Assembly (NCBI GenBank): GCA_015680905.1
Contig: CM027383.1
Coordinates: 87,143,001-87,207,000, forward strand
Source of the DNA: Coptis chinensis
Lineage: Eukaryota > Streptophyta > Magnoliopsida > Ranunculales > Ranunculaceae
DNA: 64,000 nucleotides
Direction of reading: 5' to 3'
The notes under the pieces were generated by a model, which did not search any database, was not told the DNA's origin, and saw nothing but the letters and a program-made list of their open reading frames with translations. Below, piece after piece: positions 44,446-53,774 of this stretch (position 1 is the first letter of the stretch; every line of letters begins with the position of its first letter). A program made the position numbers and the translations under genes.

Positions 44446-44867
44446 CTAGCTTGTAGGCCCGTGCATACGCACCGGCTCTTTTGAAAACATTTAGATTTTT
44501 TTTAGAAAATTGGGATTATCATTTTAGTCGCTAACCCATTTTAATTTTCTAACAAATTGTTTTAAATTAAGTTTTAATTAAGTTTTAAAAACCCATTTTT
44601 TCAATTGGGAGAGAGATCCTGTTTTAATAGGAGAATAATTCCCATTTTAATTAGATATGTTAGATTTTCTCTTTTCAATAGGGAAGGTATTCCCATTTTA
44701 ATAGGAGAATGATTCCCGCTTTAATTAGAAGTGCCAGAATTTGTTTTAATAAGAGAGGAATTCCGGTTATAATATGAGAGAAATTCATGTTTTAATAGGA
44801 AATGACGTGGAATTTTAATAGAGCTCGAAAAATACCTCTTGTGGGAGCTTTAATATTAAGATATAGA
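44446..44867 (-). mobile_element. Non-autonomous Helitron, 422 bp
   Basis: In minus orientation it starts TCTATATCTTAATATTAAAG and ends with an imperfect hairpin (CCGGTGC-GTAT-GCACGGG), ACAAG and CTAG. The insertion lies between A (44445) and T (44868) on the plus strand, as expected for Helitrons. There is no coding capacity. The interior is AT-rich with repeated TTTTAATAGGAGA-like words. Confidence 0.78.
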
Positions 44868-45121
44868 TATAAAAATTGTTTTACTTTATATGTTTGCTAT
44901 TTGATATTGAGAAGTGTTGGGATATTATTTGGAGGGTGTTGAAATCTTGTCTAGTGAGAAGAATCGATCATTGTGTAGGATTGATCTATTTATTGTAGAT
45001 AATGTTATTTCCGCATTGTACCATTTACAACATATTCCATATAATAGAAAAGTATTACAACCATAAGCAAAAATAGCATAGCTACTAAGAAAATATAAAA
45101 TTAAAGAGCCGAAAAATATAA
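44868..45121. other. No recognisable gene
   Basis: AT-rich spacer between the short Helitron and the F-box tail. Confidence 0.4.
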
Positions 45122-45205
45122 CTAGACGCGCACCCTTGGAAAGTCATCTTTGCGACTTTGATATGCATGTTCTTCCACTTCAGCTCCAGTTTGTGTATAC
45201 TCAAA
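45122..45205 (-). pseudogene. Probable C-terminal tail of F-box pseudogene copy 2
   Basis: Directly outside element A, the minus strand is open for 27 codons (FEYTQTGAEVEEHAYQSRKD then DFPRVRV) and ends in TAG at 45122-45124. It lies on the same strand as F-box copy 2, whose reading frame runs into the other end of element A at 50258. I infer that element A split one gene. The expected 5-bp target duplication is not clear (CAAAC against TTTGA on the minus strand). Confidence 0.5.
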
Positions 45206-45214
45206 TGTTATAAC

Positions 45215-45261
<47 letters not shown>

Positions 45262-45635
45262 GGTTTTCTTTTTCTTTTTCCTTCCTCTTTCTCATCTGGT
45301 TCGTCCATCTCTTCCCATCTCCTCTTCTCTCTTCTCCACCTGTCCTTACCTATATATGGCAGTTCTCGGCAGTTAGGTTACCGTGGATCTGATCCGCTGC
45401 ATCATGTATCATCTTCACTACGCAGCATACGACCCACTTGCCACATAACCTCCCTCTCCATCTGGTTCGTCCATCTCATGCTCCCCTCCTTTCCACCTAT
45501 CCTTACCTATATATGGCAGTTCTCGGCAGTTAGGTTACCACGGATCTAATCCACTACATCATGTATCCTCTTCACTTCTCAGCATACCTCCCCCTGCCGC
45601 ATGTAACATCCTACATCATGAATACGTCCACTATA
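45206..45635 (-). repeat. 3' LTR of element A
   Basis: On the plus strand it runs TGTTATAACCTACTC to GTCCACTATA. The terminal TACA has become TATA. It includes a (CT)n tract and an internal duplication: text from CATCTGGTTCGTCCATCTC at 45293 recurs at 45459 (166 bp apart). Confidence 0.75.
45212..45259 (+). repeat. (CT)n microsatellite
   Basis: About 23 CT units inside the 3' LTR of element A. The region is absent from the partial 5' LTR. Confidence 0.9.
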
Positions 45636-45650
45636 GATGCCCTCTCTCAG
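45636..45650 (-). other. Polypurine-tract-like site of element A
   Basis: On the minus strand GACTGAGAGAGGGCATC directly precedes the 3' LTR. Element B has the similar GGAAGGGGCATT at the same place. Confidence 0.5.
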
Positions 45651-46202
45651 TCCTGTTGATAGTCCACAGACAGACAATGGGGTCGAGACCTAACGTCTAT
45701 CATCCGAGGTCTATTTATATTATTTACCATTATTTCCTCTGCTAGGTAGCACGTGCTCCATCTGTATCGCCACTTGGGAACGGCGCATGCGACTCTGCCT
45801 CTGACTTTGCGAATATCAAGACCCCACGTGTCCCCTTTTCTCTGGTTTCTAGCTTTGCAATTACCTCTTTACCCCTATCCCTTCAAATCCCGCTCAAACT
45901 CCTCATTCCCCTCAAACCCCAAACCCTTAACTCCCTTTTCTCTTTATCCTTCAACTCAACTTTTCTTTTCCTCCGCATCTTACTCTCCAATCTTGTGGAT
46001 CTAGCTTGCATCACTTGAGTTTTCTCTTTTGGTCACTCCATTTTCTTGGCTACTGCGTATCTCAAATTTGTTTTTCACCATCAATCTTCCTTTCGTTTAT
46101 TGCTATATTCCTGTTTCGGTACTGTTACGCGCTCTTTCCTTCTTTCATAGCTTATATTCTTCCCCATTGTTTCAAGTTATCAATACTATCGTTAATTTTA
46201 GC

Positions 46203-48339
46203 ATGTCGAGATCGAAATCGGTGGATACCTCCGCCACCAGATCCGATAGATCTGAGACTTCCACTTCCAAGTCTAGTCATCCCACCGCAGATCGATCAGG
46301 ATCCCCGACCTTAGATTCTGCCAGTCCGGCCGCTGTCCCCTCTACTTTAGGGAGGAAGGCTTCTCTTCCACCCTCCATCATATTACCGCAGACCTAATTT
46401 AGTTGTAGTCAAAGCTGCTTATGGCATCCCAGATGATGTAGTATTAGAACACGTGTCTGGCATCACTTATTTTCCCCACTTGGTACCACCGCGGCCCGGT
46501 TGTCTTATTGCGACCGTTAGCCAAATAGCAGCCGGTTTGCGTTTCCCTCTGACCCTACTTGATGTCGAGGTATGCAATCATTTCAATATCCCACCCTATC
46601 AAGGCATAGGTAACCTCTGGCGTGTTATGTACGCCACTAACCATTACAATAAAACCCACACTCCTAAAATCCAACTTCAAGACATAATCAACCATTTTTA
46701 TGTGAAAAAAGCACCAAATTTGGCAGTGTAGGATATCTGTCTTTGTGTACTCGTCCGCGGAAAAAGTCCTTTGTCCTCCGCCTTACGACTTCTGACAAGG
46801 TGTGGCACTACTATCCCATGTATGTGTCTGGAAGTTTCCTTTCTGCGGATCTTCCTTCAGAAGTTTCTCTAAGGCACCTCAATTTCCTTAAGAGTAGTAA
46901 GTAAAACCCTTTAATCCGCCGTACTTTTGTATAACTTTGTTTTTTTAATCTGCCTTGTTCTCTGTGAATCAGGTTGGACACCAGATTCACGATCTCAACT
47001 ATACACCGGCATCTTCTCTACAATCTTTCAAGAGCTCCGTGATCTAGGAAACGCCCAGTGCGAAGTTCTCGGCATTGACCTTGAAAAAGGCAACCCTCTC
47101 TTGCTTGACCCCTCTTTACAAAATGTTGGTAAGTACCACGATCCCCTCTATAGGTTGCCGCCCCCAAAGAACGAAAACCAAAATCCTCTCCACCTCCCCA
47201 ACGAAAACGTAAAGCCCACAAGTCATTTGGATACACAACCAAGATCTCCCACTCCCGAGCCGCCGCTCCATCCAACGCCCCTACCCCCAATACCGCCCCC
47301 TCCTCATATTAGCGTTAAAAACGATTTTGCACATCCCTCTTCTGTTCCATCCTCCACCATGGCCTCCAACAAATCCTCTAAACTTAAACTCTGGGAAAGC
47401 GACTCAGATGGTGATGAACCTGTTGAAATCAACCAAAGAGCCCCGATCCACAGGGTCCCTCCCAACCTCAAACTGAATCGACGCGGCCATCGACTCAGAC
47501 ACCGTCATCATGGGAAAGACCCCCATACGTCTGGTTCCCTCTCATCTGGTGTCGTTGACATATGGCACCCACAATTCAAGGCCAGAGATCGCGAAAACAT
47601 TCCGCGATTTTGCACATCCGGTGATGCATCTTTGTTTTTCAGCTCTCACCTTCCACGAGACCAAGCTTACGGCGATTCTAGCTCGTTCGCATCTCACCGA
47701 GCAGCCATATATACCGGATGGGAAAAGGTGTGTTAGTGTCCCTTTCCCCTTCTTTTTCCTTGTAACTCTTTCTAACAAATATTTGTCCTCAGATGAGCCT
47801 GGACATCGGCTATGTGGTGCGAGGACTGACCAATACCTTGGAGGCTCTGGATGTCATGAAGAAGGAGATTGATGGTCCTGATGGTTGGAAAGCCAAATAT
47901 ACCAAGCTAGAAAAGGACCGGGATGATCTTCGAATCAATGTAGTGAAGGCCCCAAGAGCTTTGCAGCAAGCTGAGGACAAGCACCACGACTATGTTGCGG
48001 GGGTCACGTCTAAACTGGATAGCCAAAAGGAGTTGGAGAAGATTGCTATTCAAGTTCGATGGATAAAGGGCGTAAAGGAGGCGGTAACGGTCGAAGCTGG
48101 CAGAGAAGAAGATAGCCTGCCAACTTAGTCAACAACTAGAAGAGCTCATTTTGCCCCCCCATCTGCGCCAGTCCCTTGGATCCCCATCCTTAATTGCTCC
48201 TGAGGCCGCGATACCAATGTCCCCCCAGGCTACTCCCAGCGCGGTCACCTTTCCGATTGAAGTGGACGATGACATCACCACCGCGGTGGAGGCTACCGAG
48301 GAATCTTCCCAGAAGGATGTAGCTGAAGACCAAGAATGA
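46203..48339 (+). pseudogene. Antisense ORF of element A (Transposase_28/PF04195-like, multi-exon, decayed)
   Basis: The ATG at 46203 opens a Ser-rich N-terminus (MSRSKSVDTSATRSDRSETS). After a frameshift near 46390 come VVKAAYGIPDDVVLEHVSG, ATVSQIAAGLRFPLTLLDVE VCNHFNIPP and, after another, RPRKKSFVLRLTTSDKVWHY. An intron is likely at about 46898-46974 (GTAAGT...AATCAG). The next exon is Pro-rich. A further intron near 47732-47790 precedes MSLDIGYVVRGLTNTLEALD and a coiled-coil tail. The domain order resembles the putative gypsy-type transposon family PF04195, an extra ORF of Tat elements (assignment from memory). It is antisense to pol, and element B carries a homologue. Confidence 0.65.
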
Positions 48340-48579
48340 TGCACCGAAATTTGTATTTTTATTCATCCGACGTTCACTCATTATGACATTTTGAAATTTT
48401 GGGTTTGTATGTTTATACTTTAGTCTGTTTTTATGGGTATGCCCAGCAGGTTTTTAAGCAAATTACATTTGCCTCTCATATGTTGCTCAACTTTCTATCT
48501 TTCCTAATGTGATGCATATCCTCATTCGAATTACCTCAGTTTTTTATTAAACATTTGAATCTCCCCCGCAACTCATTTC

Positions 48580-49430
48580 CCCAAGTTGATTTGGACATGT
48601 AGTCCGAAGGGCTCCCCTCCTCGTAGTCTTTTTGGCCCCCTTGTGGGGGCAATTCAGATTGCCCCCATTTTTATTCGGACATGGTGTCCCGAAGCTCATC
48701 ACTTGTCTTTGGACGGTTAAGCCTTGTGGGTCAATTTGCCTCAATTTGATTCGGACATAGAGTCCATAAAGGGCTTCCCATTGATTTGGATGGCTGTGAA
48801 GCCTCTTGAGAAGCGGCTCATTTTGCCCCCAGTTTGATTTGGACCTCGGTCCATGAAGGGCTCATCCCCGTTGTCTTTGATCACCAGGTGAAGCTGATGG
48901 GGGCAACTCATTTTGCCCCGGTTTGATTTGGGCGTTTTAGTCCACGGGAATGGCTCATCCCCCGCATTGTCTTTGATCGGTTAGAAGCTGATGGGGGCAT
49001 CTCATTTTGCCCCCAGTTTGATTTTGACCTTAGTCCGCAAAGGGCTCATCCCCCCCGCTGTCTTTGATCAGCTGTGAAGCCTGATGGGGGCATCTCATTT
49101 TGCCCCCAGTTTGATTTGGACCTTAGTCCACGAAGGGCTCATCCCCCCACTGTTTTTGATCAGCTGTGAAGCCTAATGGGGCATCTCATTTGCCCCCAGT
49201 TTAATTTGGACCTTAGTCCATAAAAGGGCCCCCCCACATTTGATTTGTGAAGCTGATGGGGGCATCTCATTTTGCCCCCAATTTGATTTGGACCTTAGTC
49301 CACAAAGGGCTCATCCCCCCCGCTGTCTTTAATTAGCTGTGAAGCCTGATGGGGGCATCTCATTTGCCCCAAATTTGATTTGGACCTTAGTCTGCGAAGG
49401 GCTCATCTCCCTCGCTGTCCTTGATCAACC
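48580..49430. repeat. Tandem repeat array of element A, about 92-bp unit, about 9 copies
   Basis: GATTTGGACCTTAGTCC or variants start units near 48589, 48752, 48836, 48925, 49019, 49111, 49202, 49283 and 49376. Each unit continues with AAGGGCTCATCCCCC, CTGTCTTTGATCAGCTGTGA and TGGGGGCATCTCATTTTGCC. The later units are near-identical, the first two diverged. It lies between pol and the antisense ORF, the usual 3' variable region of Tat elements. Confidence 0.85.
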
Positions 49431-49549
49431 ATTATTCATGCCATGTTTGGAAGAAATGCATTCTTTATTTCAATGACTTAGAATTCGAAACGCAATACAT
49501 ATTATTATCACTCTACATACATAAAGACTTTTCTTATCCCACTGGAAAG

Positions 49550-49920
49550 TCAAACGCTGCTTCTTTCAAGGAATTTCTTCAGCATTCTGATATTCCATGG
49601 TTTCTCAATCTCTGCCCCTGCCGGCGTCTTAATCTTGTATGTTCCAAAAGTTTCCTTCTCTGTCACGACATACGGTCCTTCCCAATTGGTCCCAGTTTGT
49701 CGTCGTTCTCCTTCTTGGTAGCTAGTGTAACTTTTCACAGCACCAAATCCCCAACCATGAATGCTCACAGCTTTACTCGTTTATCATACTGTCTCTGTAG
49801 TTTTCGATAATACTCTTCCAATCGCATGCGAACTATATCTCTTTTTTCCTTAATGACATTCAACTCGATGGCTAATATTTTCTCATTTAGTCCCATTTCC
49901 ACAGCCCTGGTTCTTGTCGT
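49550..49920 (-). pseudogene. Integrase C-terminal remnant of element A
   Basis: The minus strand reads RAVEMGLNEKILAIELNVIK, EKRDIVRMRLEEYYRKLQRQ YDKRVK, then TNWEGPYVVTEKETFGTYKI and EIEKPWNIRMLKKFL. NWEGPY.V and the final WN...LKK.. are the end of Ty3/gypsy pol. The frame changes around the KSYTSYQEGERRQ stretch. The upstream zinc-binding and catalytic integrase domains are gone, replaced at 49921 by LTR sequence. Confidence 0.8.
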
Positions 49921-50258
49921 TTCTTCCCATCTCCTCTTCTCTCTTCTCCACCTGTCCTTACCTATATATGGCAGTTCTCGGCAGTTAGGTTACTGCGGAT
50001 CTGATCCGTTGCATCATGTATCCTCTTCACTACGCAGCATACGGTCCACTTGCCACATAACCTCCCTCTCCATCTGGTTCGTCCATCTCTTCCCATTTCA
50101 TGCTCCCCTCCTTTCCACCTGTCCTTATCTATATATGGCAGTTCTCGGCAATTAGGTTACTGCGGATCTGATCCGCTACATCATGTATCCTCTTCACTTC
50201 TCAGCATACCTCCCCCTTGCCACATGTAACATCCTACATCATGAATACGTCCACTACA
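49921..50258 (-). repeat. Partial 5' LTR of element A
   Basis: It aligns with 45311-45635 of the 3' LTR, beginning TTCTTCCCATCTCCTCTTCT and ending GTCCACTACA. The 105 bp next to the (CT)n end are missing because of the internal deletion. The outer end abuts the F-box pseudogene, and the LTR's own TGTAG supplies the stop codon of that reading frame. Confidence 0.75.
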
Positions 50259-51289
50259 GTTTGTATTGCGTAGTAATCCCCGGATAAGTAGTAGAGTTCA
50301 ATCGAACAAAGCTAGCGACATGACTCCATATCATATTGCTACCAGCAAAGGCAGCAAGACTATCTAAAATTTTGTGATTGCTAAGTTCCGTAGCTGTTTC
50401 TTGGTTCGGGTCATACGAAAATACACATTTTCCATATTGCATAATAATTTCACCATTCTTTGAAACATACAAAAGCCTCGGAGGACTAAAAGCCGATTTC
50501 ATAACAGTATCTTTCGTAGAAAACATTTTTGCCCACGAGTTTGTATCACCATAAGTCTTCATTACCCAAACTTCAAAACCACAATTTTGGCAAAGCGCAC
50601 ACAGTTTCCCTCCAAGCAGTCCTACAGTCAAGAAAGCCTCTTTACCCGCTTCATCAGGTCTAGAAAACTGTCGAAATGCTTTTCCCTCAACATCAAAAGC
50701 ATGAACAATAACTTCTTGTGGTGATTGACCTTTAACGCTGACTCTAGAAATTGTAAAGGGTAGGTCCGAAATCGTTGTGAATGAAGCATCATTTAGAGAA
50801 CAAATGTCGACTTTAGAACTGTAGGACAAAGACACCAATACATAGTCGTCTTCACTAGCAACATAACCAAAACCCAAAACACAATTATTACAACAGAAAC
50901 CCCCTTTGCAAGTTCTACAAACTTGTATTCTCTTGTACTTGGATTCAACAAACAGACTCTGCTACGGTCACATATACAAACTAGTCCATTATAACAACCC
51001 ACTATAAAAGGCAGTTGATCAAGTACAGGGTATTCTAAGAAATTCAAATTTTCAAGTGAATCATCCTCAAGGCAAGATATCTGCATCTTTATACCGGTTT
51101 CATGACATCTGTACTTTGGAGACAGTAATCCTGTTTTTCAACTGCTTTACTGAGGTGCATTTTGATGAAACTAGAATCGTAAGTTAGTTTCAACCATGTC
51201 TTGGAAATGCGTCTGCATCAAACAAGGGTTTTCACAGGGAGTCTTGTGAGAATATCCACAATCAGTTCCAAGGGAAGATAGTCTGTCAT
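50259..51289 (-). pseudogene. F-box protein pseudogene, copy 2 (F-box plus associated domain)
   Basis: The ATG at 51289 begins MTDYLPLELIVDILTRLPVK TLV, an F-box, then a TGA (51218-51220, probably from CGA Arg), then CRRISKTWLKLTYDSSFIKM. Frame changes near 51130 and 50900 lead into IKMQISCLEDDSLENLNFLE and GFGYVASEDDYVLVSLSY. The 50877-50254 frame carries the associated domain: GKAFRQFSRPDEAGKEAFL, CALCQNCGFEVWVMKTYGDT, SWAKMFSTKDTVMKSAFSPP. F-box proteins select substrates for SCF ubiquitin ligases. One stop, two frameshifts and an LTR at the 3' end disable it. A tail may lie at 45122-45205. Confidence 0.82.
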
Positions 51290-51778
51290 CTTCTTCTTTA
51301 ATGTAGTTTAGGGTTTAGGGTTTAGGATTTTGCAAAAGGGAAGGGGGAGTGTTTCGTGCCAAACATTAAACAAAACACTTGAAACATGCGAAATTTTACA
51401 AATCAAGCAATGTATGTATTACCATTTTGCAAGTATTTGACAATTTGCAATTTCTCATGGATATCTTAAACATATCTTCAAAGTATATGCCGTGAACCAG
51501 CCGTCCCCTAGTTTTGAAAGTTCAAATTTGACCAAAAGCACTTACCAATTGCACAAACCAAGCAACACAAAACTCTAAACAAGAAAGTTGGAAGTTAAAA
51601 GTAACGGAGTTGCAAACTACCAAATTTTATCCAAGTATCCAGGTACATTGAGATAGATATATTACAAACAAGTAAACCTCACTCAACAAGTAAATTGAGA
51701 TAGATTCATAGATTAACATATGTTAAACAACGCAAAAATAAAAGAAATAAAGAACGCTGACCAGATAAATTGTTTCAA
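51290..51778. other. Spacer between F-box pseudogene and glutaredoxin gene
   Basis: GTTTAGGGTTTAGGGTTTAG at about 51306-51325 is three units of the plant telomere/telo-box motif, next to the F-box start. The remainder would include the 3' UTR of the glutaredoxin gene. No gene is seen. Confidence 0.5.
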
Positions 51779-52744
51779 TCAGCAACAGATTGGGCAAAGA
51801 ACCAGCCCATTCTCATTACACTGACTACACCTCATAACAACTCTCCTCCCTTTCATTCCTTCAAACACCTTACAACTTCCATTACATTGAAAACAAGGTA
51901 AAAAACCAACACCACCACAACCATCACAAACAACCCCAATTTTCGCTTTTGGTAAACCTTCAAGTAAATCACTCAAACAACCTTCTTCATGTATTCTCAA
52001 CACTTCCTCTGCTCCACCTATATACCTTCCTTTAACAAACACCTTTGGTAGAATAACCATTGTCCCATTTTCTTTCCCTTTCATTAACTCCTTCAATTCT
52101 TCTCTATACCCATAATGCATTGAAACGTCTCTCTCATTCACCACTACCCCCATTCCTTCAGTCGCTGCTCTAACGGCATTACACGCCTCAAATGTCTTCC
52201 TTACACCTCTCAACGTCGTCGTGTAGATTACCACTTTGTTCTCTCCACCAGGTGGGCATTTTTTCTCGAAGTCATCAAGCGAGTATTTCACATAAGAAAG
52301 TCTTGGGGCAGTAAAACTAAACGGCTTTAGAACACTGGTTGCAAGTCGAATAGGCCTATTCGGGTCGCAATTCTCTTTACTATAACCAATGAAGTGCTTT
52401 GGAGACTTTGCGATACGAGAATCGAGCTCGGCCACAGTGTGAAGGAGAGATAAAGAGGTTTTGGAAAATGGGGATGGGCTAAATCGAGAGCTTTCGCAGT
52501 CTAAATCAGCCATGAGTTCCCATGAGTTGATAACTTCCGGGTCAGAACGGAGGGATTTGGGTTCAGGAAGAGGGCTTGGGAAGAGAGAAACTAGGCCAAA
52601 TCTAGGTGGAGTTGGTGGGTCAATGGTTAAGAGACCATAGGTGGAAGAAGTGAGTGAAACGATGTGGTGACCGAGTCTTGAACCTCCGCCCAGTTGCGAG
52701 AAATCGTCGTCGTGGTCAAGAAGAGTTGATGATACACAGCCCAT
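51779..52744 (-). CDS. Glutaredoxin-domain protein with C-terminal CxxC cluster (intact, single exon)
   Basis: The 321-residue ORF is uninterrupted. It starts MGCVSS, an N-myristoylation site (Gly2) with a palmitoylable Cys3, so membrane attachment is likely. Residues to about 165 are low-complexity, Ser/Pro-rich. A glutaredoxin fold spans about 168-270: NKVVIYTTTLRGVRKTFEAC, VVVNERDVSMHYGYREEL, ILPKVFVKGRYIGGAEEV. The usual active-site CxxC/CxxS position reads RGVRKT, so thiol-disulphide catalysis is unlikely. The tail has four C-x2-C pairs (CDGC, CFQC, CSQC, CPIC), as in the plant family that includes At5g39865 and At3g28850 and probably binds zinc. It lies between broken F-box and cyclophilin genes, with no sign of decay. 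Confidence 0.92.
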   Translation of the reverse strand: MGCVSSTLLDHDDDFSQLGGGSRLGHHIVSLTSSTYGLLTIDPPTPPRFGLVSLFPSPLPEPKSLRSDPEVINSWELMADLDCESSRFSPSPFSKTSLSLLHTVAELDSRIAKSPKHFIGYSKENCDPNRPIRLATSVLKPFSFTAPRLSYVKYSLDDFEKKCPPGGENKVVIYTTTLRGVRKTFEACNAVRAATEGMGVVVNERDVSMHYGYREELKELMKGKENGTMVILPKVFVKGRYIGGAEEVLRIHEEGCLSDLLEGLPKAKIGVVCDGCGGVGFLPCFQCNGSCKVFEGMKGRRVVMRCSQCNENGLVLCPICC

Positions 52745-53774
52745 TTTGTTGTTGAGACTTGAGAGATAGTGAAGTGAAGCAAAGGTGAAGAGGTGAGTTG
52801 ATAAAGAGGGGTGACCTTTTTTTTGGTTTGAAAATTTTCAAATTTGGATTCAGGCGTTCTAGGCGGAATATTTAAATGTTGGAGCTACAGAGGCTTGGAA
52901 TACAAGTGTTTAATGAGCACAAATTTCGAATACTTGATGTTGATGCCGTGCAACAAGGCCAAACCTACTTTTACGTGCACTGTTTAATTAACCAAACGTC
53001 CAAAGAGTCAAAGACACCGAAGGGAACGTGAATAAGGTAAACTTAAGAGTAGAGCAACACCAATTTTGCTGGAAATCAACAAATCAAGTGGGCTTTGTAT
53101 ACTACGTCTAAGTAGTGCGCAAGAATAATTCGTAAGCAATGATTGGAATAGTTTCAGCTGAACTAGGTAGGAAGGATATGGGAATGGTCGGAAATTGTAT
53201 TTAATAGAACAGAAAATATCACCCTATATCCTCACTAACCAGTAGAGACAGTGATACATATATCTCAGCTCCAATGTCATACATACTGATCAGTACCATT
53301 TGGGAACCTCGTGCGCTTTGAGAGCTGGATGGAAGAAGCCACACAGCACTATTTCAAACTTTTTGGAACCCAATCCACTCTTTGATGAATCGGGTGTTAA
53401 CAGTTAGATACTGGGCTTTGCAACAAAAATTTTAATTTTATAGCGTGATCAGATACATTCCTTATGGACCTGTGCACTGACAGTAGGTAATTTGGTACTA
53501 AACCAAACCTCGCTCTTGCATGAACTCCCCAGCAATCAAGAATCCTCGAGCATGTATTTAAATAATTTAATTGAACAAAGACAGTGTAAGGGTCCAAAAT
53601 CCAATATACGTTACTAAGTTCTTTGACAGGGGGGGGGCAGTTCTCCAAAGTTCTCATAATGTCCCTACTGCTAAGATAAACTTTACCTAACACGGTATCA
53701 GCAGCATAAAAACAAGGAAAAGAGAGGTCTGTTTATCATTTATAAAAGATGAAACATTCTGATGAAGAATGCAA
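52745..53774. other. Intergenic region: glutaredoxin promoter and cyclophilin 3' flank
   Basis: The first about 100 bp is AG-rich and likely the glutaredoxin 5' UTR (minus strand). I see no coding motif in the rest. The open frame at 53397-53693 has no recognisable features and is near a GGGGGGG run at 53629. Confidence 0.45.

Larger units (their letters stand above)
45206..50258 (-). mobile_element. Element A: Tat-like retrotransposon with antisense ORF, internally deleted
   Basis: On the minus strand the order is a partial 5' LTR (50258-49921), integrase C-terminus (49920-49550), tandem repeats (49430-48580), a plus-strand ORF (48339-46203 region) and a 3' LTR (45635-45206). The two LTRs align closely, for example both contain CTATATATGGCAGTTCTCGG twice. 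The 5' LTR passes straight into integrase sequence at 49920, so part of that LTR, the PBS, gag, protease, RT, RNase H and most of integrase were deleted. The element can no longer move itself. Confidence 0.8.

Noticed and set aside
45158..45376. Frame with LSLSLSLS
   Set aside because: It is a translation of the (CT)n tract in the LTR.
48580..49430. CRISPR-like array
   Set aside because: Units are contiguous tandem repeats with no unique spacers, in a eukaryotic retrotransposon.
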